Notes: generated by a model not told the origin, from the letters alone. 64,000 nucleotides of DNA from JAKAGZ01 sp963772675 (GCA_963772675.1 CAVYYF010000005.1:930001-994000); one strand, 5' to 3'. Numbered from the stretch's first letter, positions 28,821-37,686 are shown. Translations and numbers: made by a program.

Positions 28821-29453
28821 ATGTCTGATAAATATCCAATCAAAGTTTTGATTATTGAGGATGACGATCTTATACGGAGCAGTTTTGTATCGTTGCTTAG
28901 CTCATCGGAAAAATTTGAATGCGTTGCTGATTATGATAATTGTGAAGCGGCAATAAAGAATCTATCAAAAGATGAACCTGACGTAATACTCATGGATATA
29001 GAACTTCCGGGAATTTCGGGAATTGAAGGAATCGCCAGGATTAAAAAGATAAAACAGGATATAGATATAATCACGGTTACAATTCATAATGATGATACCA
29101 AAGTATTTCAGGCCCTTTGTGCAGGGTCTTGCGGATATCTCACCAAGAATATTTCTCCTGAAAAATTAATGGATTCAATCGAAGAGGCATATAACGGCGG
29201 CGGGCCTATGAGCACAAACATTGCAAGAATGGTTGTGCAATCTTTCCAGAGAAATACTAAGTCGCCGCTATCCCCGCGTGAAACAGAGGTGCTGCAGCTT
29301 TTAGCAAAAGGTAAAAGTTATACAATGATAGCCGGTGAATTATTTATAGATAAAGAAACAGTCAGGTCCCACATAAAAAATATTTATATAAAGCTTGAAG
29401 TAAATTCCAAAGCTCAGGCCATAGAAAAAGCAACTAAAGAAAGACTGATATAG
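28821..29453 (+). CDS. NarL/FixJ-family response regulator
   Basis: A 210-residue regulator with a receiver domain (acidic pocket EDDD, phospho-acceptor Asp59 in LMDIELPG) and a C-terminal LuxR-type HTH (SPRETEVLQLLAKG, then DKETVRSHIKNIY). It is the obvious partner of the sensor kinase just upstream, since HisKA_3 kinases pair with NarL-type regulators. The ATG at 28821 is used; a TTG four codons earlier is possible. Targets are unknown; the small gene downstream is one candidate. Confidence 0.93.
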   Translation: MSDKYPIKVLIIEDDDLIRSSFVSLLSSSEKFECVADYDNCEAAIKNLSKDEPDVILMDIELPGISGIEGIARIKKIKQDIDIITVTIHNDDTKVFQALCAGSCGYLTKNISPEKLMDSIEEAYNGGGPMSTNIARMVVQSFQRNTKSPLSPRETEVLQLLAKGKSYTMIAGELFIDKETVRSHIKNIYIKLEVNSKAQAIEKATKERLI

Positions 29454-29597
29454 CTTTTTAGCCTAAAATAATACAATCCATCAAGCCAAATCATAAAAAT
29501 TCCCCCAATTTGTAGGATACCGCAATTCCATATAATGAGTTAAAATGACATCAGTGAAAAAGTCATTTTCCCAACATAATAAGCAGGAGGTAGCCTT

Positions 29598-29792
29598 ATG
29601 GAAAACCTGCAAAACAATGTACAACACCAACCAAAACACAGCAACAGGATAATCAGCAGAAATTCCCAGATTCGCAGTGATTACCTTGAATTAAGAGAAA
29701 AAGGATTAAAAAATTGGGAAGCATTTGTGGAACTTTCCGATAAATACTTCCTTTCAGAGAATACGATCGATAAAATAATTTATTCGAAATAA
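29598..29792 (+). CDS. Small HTH-like protein of unknown function
   Basis: A 64-residue protein preceded by AGGAGG (29585-29590), a strong ribosome-binding site. The first 25 residues are Asn/Gln/His-rich and probably disordered. The rest (RSDYLELREKGLKNWEAF, then DKYFLSENTIDKII) resembles the helix-turn-helix of small phage-type DNA-binding proteins, where a KFYLSE-x-T-I pattern is common. I do not recognise the exact family. The leader contains an 8-base inverted repeat (29542-29549 with 29562-29569). It follows the two-component pair and precedes a large hairpin. Confidence 0.6.
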   Translation: MENLQNNVQHQPKHSNRIISRNSQIRSDYLELREKGLKNWEAFVELSDKYFLSENTIDKIIYSK

Positions 29793-29811
29793 TTGTCCTC
29801 TGTATCTCAAT

Positions 29812-29898
29812 GGTGCTTTATCGGCTGGCTAATCGTCAGTAAACTATGTGTTAATAAATAAATAACAATAGGCAAACAGCTGGTAAAGCACTTTTTTT
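29812..29898 (+). terminator. Long-looped hairpin with T-run (terminator or small structured RNA)
   Basis: The 15-base arm at 29813-29827 (GTGCTTTATCGGCTG) pairs throughout with 29877-29891 (CAGCTGGTAAAGCAC), with two G-U wobbles. Seven T follow at 29892-29898. The loop is 49 bases, much longer than in the other terminators of this window, and AT-rich. It is the only clear structure in the 206-base gap between the small HTH-like gene and the next gene. It may terminate that transcript or be the end of a small RNA. Confidence 0.6.
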
Positions 29899-29998
29899 AG
29901 CCCCGCTTCCTCACTTCACTAATTTTATTTAAATACACTTTTTAATTAGCTTTAATAAAGTAATTATTTGCATTAATAATTGTATCAATATTTTTAGA

Positions 29999-30757
29999 AT
30001 GAAGATATTTTTCCCTCAAAATATATTTACAGAACTGATTAATAGTTCGGTTAATGAAAATGTAGCATCACTAATCAACTTTTTACCCTCCTCTCTGATA
30101 ACCAGCGAAGTTCTCAAGAATTCAGATTCTATGGGATTAATCCCAACTATGGATTTGATTAGACATAAAGATCTTTTTGTTTCTAAGTCCTTTGGTATTT
30201 CGTTCGAAGAATCGTTATGTAATTCATACTTTTATTTTTATACGCATGGAAATGATATAAAAGAATTGAGTCTTGTCGGAGATGTATCTTCAAATGAAGC
30301 AATAGGCGGTAAGCTTATTTTGAAAGAATTATATGGTGTTGATGTACAAGTAAACCTTTTAACAGAAAACCGCAATTCAGATGAGATAAATATACTTTCA
30401 GTGGGCGACATTAATTTTAATGATGATAAATTCATGACAGGTATAAGCTTTGCAGAAGAAATGATCGAAGTGCTTTCACTTCCCTATGTTAATTTTGTGC
30501 TTGTTTCAACAGAACAGGGTACTCTTGAAGATTTTCATAGTTCTATAAAGGATATTCAATTAAAGATTTATAATCAGGCCGAAAGTGAAAGTTTCGGAAA
30601 TCAGTTATCAGCAAAATCAAAAGAGAAAATTAAAGAGAATATATCTTCATTTATTTGTAAGCTTGATGAACAGGACATGGATGGTATTGATCAGCTTTTG
30701 AGGTTAGCCTTTTATCACAAGATAACTTCTGAAATTATTGAGGTTAAATTTGTATAA
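29999..30757 (+). CDS. Divergent MqnA/MqnD-like protein (putative)
   Basis: A 252-residue soluble protein without a signal peptide. Several blocks fit the periplasmic-binding-protein fold of the menaquinone enzymes MqnA/MqnD: GLIPTMDLIRHKDLFV (compare I-P-S-x-E-Y), a long strand-rich middle (IGGKLILKELYGVDV), ILSVGDINF, and SFAEEMIEVLSLPYVNFVLVS (compare the W-x-x-x-T-G-L-P-F-V-F segment). The characteristic aromatic and glycine residues of true MqnA are only partly kept, so it may be a relative with another ligand. No other menaquinone genes are nearby. Confidence 0.4.
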   Translation: MKIFFPQNIFTELINSSVNENVASLINFLPSSLITSEVLKNSDSMGLIPTMDLIRHKDLFVSKSFGISFEESLCNSYFYFYTHGNDIKELSLVGDVSSNEAIGGKLILKELYGVDVQVNLLTENRNSDEINILSVGDINFNDDKFMTGISFAEEMIEVLSLPYVNFVLVSTEQGTLEDFHSSIKDIQLKIYNQAESESFGNQLSAKSKEKIKENISSFICKLDEQDMDGIDQLLRLAFYHKITSEIIEVKFV

Positions 30758-30759
30758 AA

Positions 30760-30787
30760 GGGGCTGGCATTTTAGCTAGCCAGCCCC
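30760..30787. terminator. Terminator between converging genes
   Basis: GGGGCTGGC (30760-30768) pairs perfectly with GCCAGCCCC (30779-30787), loop 10 bases. On the minus strand the stem is followed by TTTTATA, so it mainly serves the dehydrogenase gene on that strand; the plus-strand tail (GATTCTT) is weak. Confidence 0.8.
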
Positions 30788-30797
30788 GATTCTTAAC

Positions 30798-31988
30798 TTA
30801 AATTGCTACGTGTGATATACTTAAAATATTAGGATTGTCATTCATTTTTTTCAGCATTTCTGTATTAGCCGGTCCCATTAGTTTCATCGTACAGCAAGCA
30901 GCGGTGCCACCTTCAAAAATTATGTTTTCAATTTCTTCAATATTAATATTTCCTTCTCTTATTACATCGAGTATGCCAGCAAGCACCCCGGGTTTATCAA
31001 AATGTTTAACAACAAGCTGATACTTTGCATCTGTAATTTTAGCTCTGTTTACCCAGTGAGCAATTACTCCGCTTGTTGTAAAATCTTTAATTATTCTTAT
31101 TGTTTCATCGGCAACCGCATTTTGAGCTTGTTCTGTTGAGGCGCCAATATGATGAGTAACGTAAACATTAGGGCTGGATTGTAATGCAGATTTAACTTCA
31201 CCTGTTTTTCCTTCCGGTTCATTTTTAAATACATCAACTGCTATTCTGATGTTCTTTTCTTTTATTGCATCAAGCAGAGCGTCTTCATTTATAACATCAG
31301 GCCTTGACGTATTGATAAGCAGAGCATTATTTTTCATATACCCGAACATTTTTTTATCGAATAACCCTTTAGTTTCAGGTGTGGAGGGCAGGTGTATTGT
31401 TATAACGTCACACATCGGAAGCAGTTGGTCCATTTCTGAAAAATCCTTTACCGTTTCTCCTTCAATTCTGGAAATATCTTTTGCGTAAACTCTCATATCA
31501 AAAGCGATTGCTCTTTTTGCCACTTCTTTTCCGATTGCTCCATAACCAATTATTCCAAGAGTTTTCCCTTTTAAGCCTTCTGCTTTTGAATATTCGGCTT
31601 TATTCCATTTGCCGTTTTTAAAATCAATGACATTATCGGGAATTCTTCTATCCAGTGAAATCATTAATCCCATTGCAAGTTCTGCGACTGCAACTGAATT
31701 CATACCGGGACAGTTTGCTACATAAATTCCTTTTTTGTTAGCTGCAGCAATGTTGATATTATTTACTCCAGCACCCGCACGAATAATTAAATCCAGGCTT
31801 TTTGAATTCCCAATAGTTTGCTCATTTACTTTTGTTGATCTGACAACCAGGATGTCGTTATCCTTGATTTCATTAGGAAGATCATTTTCGCCAAGCTTTG
31901 GGGCATAAGTTACTTCAAGGTCTAATTCCTGCATTTCTTTTATATGATGATCAGGAAACTTATCAGCTACTAAAACTTTTACTTTCAT
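30798..31988 (-). CDS. D-2-hydroxyacid dehydrogenase with ACT domain (second SerA-like enzyme)
   Basis: A 396-residue protein of the phosphoglycerate dehydrogenase family. The NAD-binding motif is GIIGYGAIGKEV; catalytic Arg, Glu and His are visible in INTSRPDVI, FKNEPEG and THHIGAST. A C-terminal ACT domain (KPGVLAGILDVIREGNINI) suggests serine or amino-acid feedback. It lacks the roughly 130-residue intervening domain of the serA at 9.2 kb, so the two are different subtypes. Substrate could be 3-phosphoglycerate or another 2-hydroxyacid. It may back up serA. Confidence 0.85.
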   Translation of the reverse strand: MKVKVLVADKFPDHHIKEMQELDLEVTYAPKLGENDLPNEIKDNDILVVRSTKVNEQTIGNSKSLDLIIRAGAGVNNINIAAANKKGIYVANCPGMNSVAVAELAMGLMISLDRRIPDNVIDFKNGKWNKAEYSKAEGLKGKTLGIIGYGAIGKEVAKRAIAFDMRVYAKDISRIEGETVKDFSEMDQLLPMCDVITIHLPSTPETKGLFDKKMFGYMKNNALLINTSRPDVINEDALLDAIKEKNIRIAVDVFKNEPEGKTGEVKSALQSSPNVYVTHHIGASTEQAQNAVADETIRIIKDFTTSGVIAHWVNRAKITDAKYQLVVKHFDKPGVLAGILDVIREGNINIEEIENIIFEGGTAACCTMKLMGPANTEMLKKMNDNPNILSISHVAI

Positions 31989-32165
31989 TTTTTTCCCTCA
32001 CTTACTTTTTTCTGATTAATCAAAATGTTCAATTTTTTATATTACTAAATTACAAACAATCGGGACAAAAATTAAGGCAGGAGAATGACAAATTAATGAG
32101 GATTAAGTTTTGTAGAGGTCTAAAGCAGTGTTGTTTTCTTTCTTAAATCACTTTAAGCGGATAAC

Positions 32166-33830
32166 TCACTTAAGCATCGGTATTTTTACATTATGCTTTT
32201 TAGCATTCTCAATTGCTCTTTCATATCCTGCATCGCTATGACGCATAATCCCCATTCCCGGATCGTAAGTGAGTACTCTTTGTAATCTTTCCTCCGCTTC
32301 CTTTGTACCATCAGCGACAATTACCATTCCTGCGTGGAGTGAATTTCCGATTCCAACTCCGCCACCGTGATGAAATGAAACCCAGCTGGCTCCGCCGATT
32401 GTGTTCATTAATACATTTAAAATAGGCCAGTCTGCTATTGCATCACTTCCATCTTTCATTCCTTCTGTTTCCCGGTTTGGTGAGGCAACTGAACCGCAAT
32501 CAAGATGATCTCTTCCAATGACTATAGGGGCACCCACTTTTCCTGAAGCAACGAGGTCATTAAATATCTTTCCCATCTTAGCTCTTTCACCATAACCAAG
32601 CCAGCATATCCGGGATGGCAAACCCTGGAAGTGAACTTTCTTCTGTGCCATATCAATCCATTTGCAAAGAGATTTATTCTCAGGAAATGTTTCTTTAATT
32701 GCTTTGTCTGTTTCGTAAATGTCTTCGGGTTTTCCGGAAAGGGCAGCCCATCTGAAAGGACCTTTTCCATCGCAGAAAAGAGGGCGAATAAATTCCGGTA
32801 CAAATCCCGGTATGTCAAAAGCGTTACTGACTCCATTATCCTTTGCTTCACCGCGAATATTATTTCCATAGTCAAATGCTTGCGCGCCTCGCTTCTGAAA
32901 TTCAAGCATTGCTTTAACATGTTCAACGATTGTTTTTTTGGAAAGGGAGATATATTTGTCCGGATCTGATTTCCTGAGTTTTAATGCATCGTTAAAACTC
33001 ATTTTCATAGGGACGTAACCGTTTAATGTATCGTGTGCCGAAGTCTGATCTGTAATAATGTCTGGAATTACATTTCTATTTAATATTTCGGGCAATACGT
33101 CTCCGGCGTTTCCGACAAGACCAACTGACAAAGCTTTCATATCCTTTTTTGCATCAAGAACTAATTTTAAAGCTTCATCGATATTATCAGTCAGTACATC
33201 GATGTAGCCAGTATCAATTCTCTTTTGAATTCTTGCTCTGTCCACATCAATGCCAAGGAAAGTTGCTTCATTCATAGTTGCGGCAAGTGGCTGAGCTCCC
33301 CCCATACCACCGAGTCCTGCAGTTAAAATCAATTTTCCTTTTAGTGAACCGCTAAAATATTTTTCTGCGCAGGAGGCGAAAGTTTCATATGTACCTTGCA
33401 GTATCCCCTGAGTGCCAATATAGATCCAGCTTCCGGCAGTCATTTGTCCGTACATTGTTAGACCGAGCTTTTCCAGTCTCCTGAATTCATCCCAGTTTGC
33501 CCAGTTTGGTACCAGCATCGAATTAGAAATGATAACTCTCGGTGCGTTACTGTGGGTTTTGAAAATTCCTACCGGTTTTCCAGATTGTACAAGCAATGTT
33601 TCATCACTTTCCAGATTTTTGAGTGAATGAATAATTTCTTCATAGCACTCCCAGTTTCTGGCTGCTTTGCCGCTGCCGCCGTAAACTATTAGTTCAGCAG
33701 GGTTTTCACCAACTTCAGCGTCAAGATTGTTCATTAACATCCTCATTGCGGCTTCCTGTATCCATCCTTTGCAACTGAGCTTATTTCCTGTTGGCGCTTT
33801 TATTTTAGTTTTTTCTTCCTTGGCTATCAT
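32166..33830 (-). CDS. hutU: Urocanate hydratase
   Basis: Urocanase converts urocanate to imidazolone propionate in histidine breakdown, using a tightly bound NAD+. Visible signatures are YGGSGKAARNWE, QMTAGSWIYIGTQGILQGT, GLGGMGGAQ (NAD site) and GRDHLDCGSVASP with the active-site cysteine. I choose the ATG at 33830 (554 residues) because it gives the usual N-terminus (KAPTGNKLSCKGWIQEA) and starts two bases after the upstream stop; the longer frame to 33896 would overlap that gene by 64 bases. The other hut genes are not in the window. Confidence 0.96.
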   Translation of the reverse strand: MIAKEEKTKIKAPTGNKLSCKGWIQEAAMRMLMNNLDAEVGENPAELIVYGGSGKAARNWECYEEIIHSLKNLESDETLLVQSGKPVGIFKTHSNAPRVIISNSMLVPNWANWDEFRRLEKLGLTMYGQMTAGSWIYIGTQGILQGTYETFASCAEKYFSGSLKGKLILTAGLGGMGGAQPLAATMNEATFLGIDVDRARIQKRIDTGYIDVLTDNIDEALKLVLDAKKDMKALSVGLVGNAGDVLPEILNRNVIPDIITDQTSAHDTLNGYVPMKMSFNDALKLRKSDPDKYISLSKKTIVEHVKAMLEFQKRGAQAFDYGNNIRGEAKDNGVSNAFDIPGFVPEFIRPLFCDGKGPFRWAALSGKPEDIYETDKAIKETFPENKSLCKWIDMAQKKVHFQGLPSRICWLGYGERAKMGKIFNDLVASGKVGAPIVIGRDHLDCGSVASPNRETEGMKDGSDAIADWPILNVLMNTIGGASWVSFHHGGGVGIGNSLHAGMVIVADGTKEAEERLQRVLTYDPGMGIMRHSDAGYERAIENAKKHNVKIPMLK

Positions 33831-33832
33831 TA

Positions 33833-34168
33833 TTAATTCCTGAAGTGGTTTTCCAAAATACTTTCGTACTGATTGGTCATCGAACGATACATCCATTTTT
33901 TAATGAACCAGCTTTTTTTTATCTGATCGTTCAAATATTTGACATTTTGTTCGAGTTGATATTTCAATTTTGTTCGTTCTTCTTTGGTAAGCTTTATTAC
34001 GTCTTCGGAACCTGAAAGTTTTGTTAAAAGAGAATTGAAAACCTTTGCTTCCGCAAAGAACCTGTTATCTCCATCAACCTGTTTTAGTGTTTGTTTGCAA
34101 AATGTAGTCAGCAATTTTTTGTCGTTATTCGTAAAATCGAAATTATAGTTTGTGAATAGTTTCTTCAT
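33833..34168 (-). CDS. Hypothetical protein between hutU and adenosine deaminase
   Basis: A 111-residue, very Lys/Asn-rich, predicted mostly helical soluble protein with no recognisable motif. The sequence ends with KKWMYRSMTNQYESILENHF. Its start overlaps the adenosine deaminase 3' end by 26 bases and its stop lies two bases from the hutU start. This packing argues that it is translated as part of the operon. No function can be assigned. Confidence 0.6.
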   Translation of the reverse strand: MKKLFTNYNFDFTNNDKKLLTTFCKQTLKQVDGDNRFFAEAKVFNSLLTKLSGSEDVIKLTKEERTKLKYQLEQNVKYLNDQIKKSWFIKKWMYRSMTNQYESILENHFRN

Positions 34169-35264
34169 TTGTTCTCATTGATTTCAGTGAAAGAATTTTT
34201 TCCCGCATTGATTGGAATCCTGGCTTTATAGTTTTATAAATAAACTCCAATCTTTTTTTGTATGGGATAAAAGCTGATTTCATTGAATTGATAGTGATCT
34301 TTTCAATGTCCTCAAGATTCAAACTAAAGTAATCTATTGCTGTCATAAATTCTTTCGTCATTGTTGTATCACTCATCAACCTGTCATCAGTATTTATCGT
34401 TACTCTGAATTTTTCTTTAAATAATATTCCAAACGGATGATTCTCAATTTTGTCGATAGCGCCGGTATGAACGTTACTCAACAAACATATCTCCAGAGGA
34501 ATTCTTTTATCTAGTACATACTGAGCGAGGTCGCCAAAGCCTGCAATTTTTCCTTTATCATCAAATATAAAATCTTCGCGGAGGTGGGTTGCGTGACCAA
34601 TTCTGTGAGCGCCACACCATTGAATAGCTTGCCAGATGGATTCTTTACCAAAAGCTTCGCCTGCATGTATGGTAATATTAAAATTTGCTCTTTGTATAAA
34701 CTGAAAAGCCTCGATATGTCTTTTAGGCGGGTAGCCTCCTTCTTCGCCGGCAAGATCAAATCCTACTACACCCTGGTTTTTGAAATTGACTGCAAGTTCA
34801 GCAATCTCAAGTGTATTTTTCATATTTCTCATTCCACAAAGGATTAGTCCGTAGCCCACACCGAAATCTTTTTTCCCTTTTTCGAGACCATTCAAAACAG
34901 CAGCTACAATATCTTCGTAGTAAAGTCCTTTTGAGGTATGAAAGACAGGTGCAAATCTTGTCTCAACGTAACAAACGCCATCTTTCTTCATATCTTCCAT
35001 CATTTCATAAGATACGCGTTCAAGGCTTTCTTTGGTTTGCATTACAGCGCACGTATGTTCAAATCCCTGCAAATATTCAACAAGATTGCCTTTATTAGCG
35101 CCTCGGTGAAACCAGTTCCCTAATTCACCGGGATCTTTTGTAGGCAATTTGTTATACTTTAGATCTTTTGCTATTTCAATTATTGTCTGTGGGCGGAGAC
35201 CCCCGTCTAAGTGGTCGTGTAATAAGACCTTAGGAATAGATCTTACTATATTTTCAGTGGTCAA
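34143..35264 (-). CDS. add: Adenosine deaminase
   Basis: A 373-residue metal-dependent hydrolase deaminating adenosine (or deoxyadenosine) to inosine. The zinc ligands and catalytic residues are all visible: HDHLDGGLRP near residue 16, HAGEAFGKES, RIGHATHL and NTDDRLMSDT. It is the first gene of the minus-strand group add-unknown-hutU, which links purine and histidine salvage or catabolism. The 234-base gap upstream, shared with a divergent lipoprotein gene, should hold its promoter; I saw no clear site there. Confidence 0.92.
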   Translation of the reverse strand: MTTENIVRSIPKVLLHDHLDGGLRPQTIIEIAKDLKYNKLPTKDPGELGNWFHRGANKGNLVEYLQGFEHTCAVMQTKESLERVSYEMMEDMKKDGVCYVETRFAPVFHTSKGLYYEDIVAAVLNGLEKGKKDFGVGYGLILCGMRNMKNTLEIAELAVNFKNQGVVGFDLAGEEGGYPPKRHIEAFQFIQRANFNITIHAGEAFGKESIWQAIQWCGAHRIGHATHLREDFIFDDKGKIAGFGDLAQYVLDKRIPLEICLLSNVHTGAIDKIENHPFGILFKEKFRVTINTDDRLMSDTTMTKEFMTAIDYFSLNLEDIEKITINSMKSAFIPYKKRLEFIYKTIKPGFQSMREKILSLKSMRTNEETIHKL

Positions 35265-35498
35265 GTTAACCTCATTTTTTACACTTCAAAATATTCTTTT
35301 TAATTTGTAAAATCAATTTAAATGGCTGTTGGAATATCTTATATAATTTATCTAAAGAAGAACAAAAGCAATTATTTTCTTGAGAAATTATCCCTAAATT
35401 AAATATTTGTATGCATTAATTTGAATGTATATTCTTGACTATAGAAGCTTAAAATACTAATTTTCAACTCATTTAATTAGCAAATCATTGGAGTCATA

Positions 35499-36686
35499 AT
35501 GCAAAAATCAAAACTAATAATTGCAGGTGCTATATTAGTTGGACTGATGTTCACAGGATTTTCCTGCTCATCTTCAAGCCTGACAGGCGCCAGATTATAT
35601 ATTCAGCAGAAAAAATATGATAATGCTTACGAAGTATTAGAAAAAGAAGTTAGGAGTAACCCTGCCAGCGATGAAGGGTGGTATTTGTTAGGGTATATTT
35701 ATGGTGAAAAAGGACAGATGGATAGTATGATGGTTGCCTTTAATAAATCACTGGCTATAAGCAAACAATATGAAAAAGACATTACTGATTATAAAAAGTA
35801 CCAGTGGGCAAATCAATTTAATAAGGGGGTTTCAGATTTTCAAAAGGGTAATAGCCAGAGTAATGCTGATAGTATAAAAATCCTTTATAATAATTCGATA
35901 GATGCATTTAATAATTCAATTATGATTGAGCCTGATTCTATGGCTACATATAAGAATCTTGCGTTTGTTTATATGAATGCCGGAAAATTTGATGAGGCAA
36001 TCAGCCCGCTTCAAAAAATAATTGATAAGGAAAAATCCCGTGATGGTTATAAGTTCCTTGGTGAAATTTATTATGATAAAGCACACAAATTAGAAACTCA
36101 GTTTATGGTTTCGCATAATCCACAGGATAGCGTTAATTATATGAAGAATTATGAAAAAGCGATTAAAGTGCTTGAAGAGGGTAGAAAAAACTATCCAGCC
36201 GATTCTGACATTCTTGTTACTCTTTCAAATTCGTATATAGGCGCGCGCAAAATTGAAGTAGCTATGGATGCATTCAAGGCCGGGGTAGAACAGGATCCGC
36301 AAAATAAGTATTATCATTATAATTATGGTGTACTTCTTTTAGGCGCAAAAGATTTTCAGGCTGCTATAGATCAATTTCAGAAAGCAGTCGAAATTGACCC
36401 TAAATATGTGAATGCACAATATAATCTTGGTGTTGCTAACCTGAAATGGGGTGATTATATAAATCAGGAAGCTGATAGTTTAGGAATGAAAGATCCTAAT
36501 TATAAACAAAAAAGTGAGCTTGCTAAATCATATTTTGAAAAATCGGTTCCTTATCTTGAAAAAGCAGTGCAATTAGAGGGAAGCCAGGCAGATATGTGGG
36601 AAACTTTAGGCAAAGCCTATACAATTATTGGAAAACAAGCAGAAGCTAAAAATGCGTTTGATAAGGCTGACCAATTAAGAAAATAA
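35499..36686 (+). CDS. TPR-repeat lipoprotein
   Basis: A 395-residue protein with a lipoprotein signal peptide; the lipobox is TGFSC with Cys23 as the lipidated residue. The remainder consists of about eight tetratricopeptide repeats (for example GWYLLGYIYGEKGQMD, YVNAQYNLGVANLKWGD). It is probably a membrane-tethered scaffold facing the periplasm. The partner is unknown. GGAG lies just before the ATG. Confidence 0.85.
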   Translation: MQKSKLIIAGAILVGLMFTGFSCSSSSLTGARLYIQQKKYDNAYEVLEKEVRSNPASDEGWYLLGYIYGEKGQMDSMMVAFNKSLAISKQYEKDITDYKKYQWANQFNKGVSDFQKGNSQSNADSIKILYNNSIDAFNNSIMIEPDSMATYKNLAFVYMNAGKFDEAISPLQKIIDKEKSRDGYKFLGEIYYDKAHKLETQFMVSHNPQDSVNYMKNYEKAIKVLEEGRKNYPADSDILVTLSNSYIGARKIEVAMDAFKAGVEQDPQNKYYHYNYGVLLLGAKDFQAAIDQFQKAVEIDPKYVNAQYNLGVANLKWGDYINQEADSLGMKDPNYKQKSELAKSYFEKSVPYLEKAVQLEGSQADMWETLGKAYTIIGKQAEAKNAFDKADQLRK

Positions 36687-36709
36687 AAAGTGAGTAATTG
36701 AGTAACATA

Positions 36710-37039
36710 ATGAATAACAATGATCAACAACAGGGGCAACAGATTAATATTGAATTGGGTGAGAAAGAGGCGGAAGGAATATATTCCAACCTTGCTATAA
36801 TCACGCATTCTCCGGCTGAGTTCATTATTGATTTTACGAGAATTGTGCCCGGAGTGCCGAAAGCAAAAGTCCATGCTCGGATAATTTCAACGCCACAGCA
36901 CGCAAAAATGCTGTTAAAAGCTTTGGAAGACAATATTAAAAAGTATGAAGCGCGATTCGGTACTATCAATATTGATAATGCTCCGAATCAGCATTTTGGA
37001 TTTGTCCCCCCTGTTAAGAAAGATGAAAAAGTAAATTAA
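36710..37039 (+). CDS. DUF3467 domain-containing protein
   Basis: A 109-residue soluble protein that starts with a Gln/Asn-rich stretch and continues with the DUF3467 pattern: EGIYSNLAIITHSPAEFIIDF, then IISTPQHAKMLLKALEDNI. The family is widespread in bacteria and has no established role. It begins 24 bases after the TPR lipoprotein and probably shares its transcript. The ATG at 36710 is preferred over a TTG four codons earlier. Confidence 0.8.
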   Translation: MNNNDQQQGQQINIELGEKEAEGIYSNLAIITHSPAEFIIDFTRIVPGVPKAKVHARIISTPQHAKMLLKALEDNIKKYEARFGTINIDNAPNQHFGFVPPVKKDEKVN

Positions 37040-37065
37040 GAGCTTCAGTATACTAAGTTAGTTTG

Positions 37066-37101
37066 AGCCCTTTGAAATGAAAAATTTCAAAGGGCTTTTT
37101 T
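37066..37101 (+). terminator. Intrinsic terminator after the DUF3467 gene
   Basis: A perfect 13-base stem (37066-37078 with 37084-37096, AGCCCTTTGAAAT) with a five-base loop and a run of six T. Confidence 0.92.
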
Positions 37102-37150
37102 AGGAACTCCTGACTGTTTTGATAGTAAAATAAGCTCGGGAGGATGAAGT

Positions 37151-37561
37151 ATGATAAGAAAAGTTTACCAATTAGTTATATATTTTTTTATAATTATTGC
37201 CGCTCAAAATATAATTGCAAAGAATCATGCAAATGACAATAACGCTAATGCTATTTTGGCATTAAACCCACAGGTTGCTCAAGACTCATCTGCTGTAAAT
37301 AATAATATATTAAAACAAAATTATCCTAATCCTTTCAACCCTACTACGACAATAGAGTTTACTTTACCTGAAAAATCAAACGTTAAGTTAAATGTTTATA
37401 ATGTGCTCGGCGTAAAATTGACGACTTTAGTGCAAGGTGAGAAAGAAGCAGGAACATATTCTGTTAAATTTAATGCTTCAAGATATCCTTCCGGGCTCTT
37501 CATTTACGAACTTCAAACGGATAATTTTAAGCAAACCAAAAAGATGATTTATCTGAAATAA
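37151..37561 (+). CDS. Secreted protein consisting almost only of a T9SS sorting domain
   Basis: A 136-residue protein. A signal peptide (about residues 1-24, ending near IIAKN) is followed by about 30 low-complexity residues rich in Asn and Ala, then a full type A T9SS sorting domain: QNYPNPFNPTTTIEFTLPE through GVKLTTLVQG to the basic end KQTKKMIYLK. There is no room for a functional cargo domain. It may be a remnant of a larger surface protein, a decoy or a competitor for the secretion machine. GGGAGG precedes the ATG, and the gene sits between a terminator and secA. Confidence 0.85.
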   Translation: MIRKVYQLVIYFFIIIAAQNIIAKNHANDNNANAILALNPQVAQDSSAVNNNILKQNYPNPFNPTTTIEFTLPEKSNVKLNVYNVLGVKLTTLVQGEKEAGTYSVKFNASRYPSGLFIYELQTDNFKQTKKMIYLK

Positions 37562-37686
37562 AACAGGCTGGATAGTCTCCTAAATATCTTCTTAAAAAGC
37601 ATTTAGGGGAAAATTAACCAAATTGCATTTCAGACCCTCAATTCTTAACTTTCAACTTCATTTTTCCAACGGAGTTACGTTTAATA

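Noticed and set aside
29454..29597. tRNA or riboswitch in the leader of the 64-residue gene
   Set aside because: Only a single 8-base stem is visible and no cloverleaf or known aptamer pattern fits.
33831..33896. Longer hutU start giving 22 extra residues
   Set aside because: It overlaps the upstream small gene by 64 bases and extends beyond the usual urocanase N-terminus; the ATG at 33830 fits family length and spacing.
37579..37607. Inverted repeat CCTAAAT/ATTTAGG after the sorting-domain gene as a terminator
   Set aside because: The stem is only seven pairs and no T-run follows.
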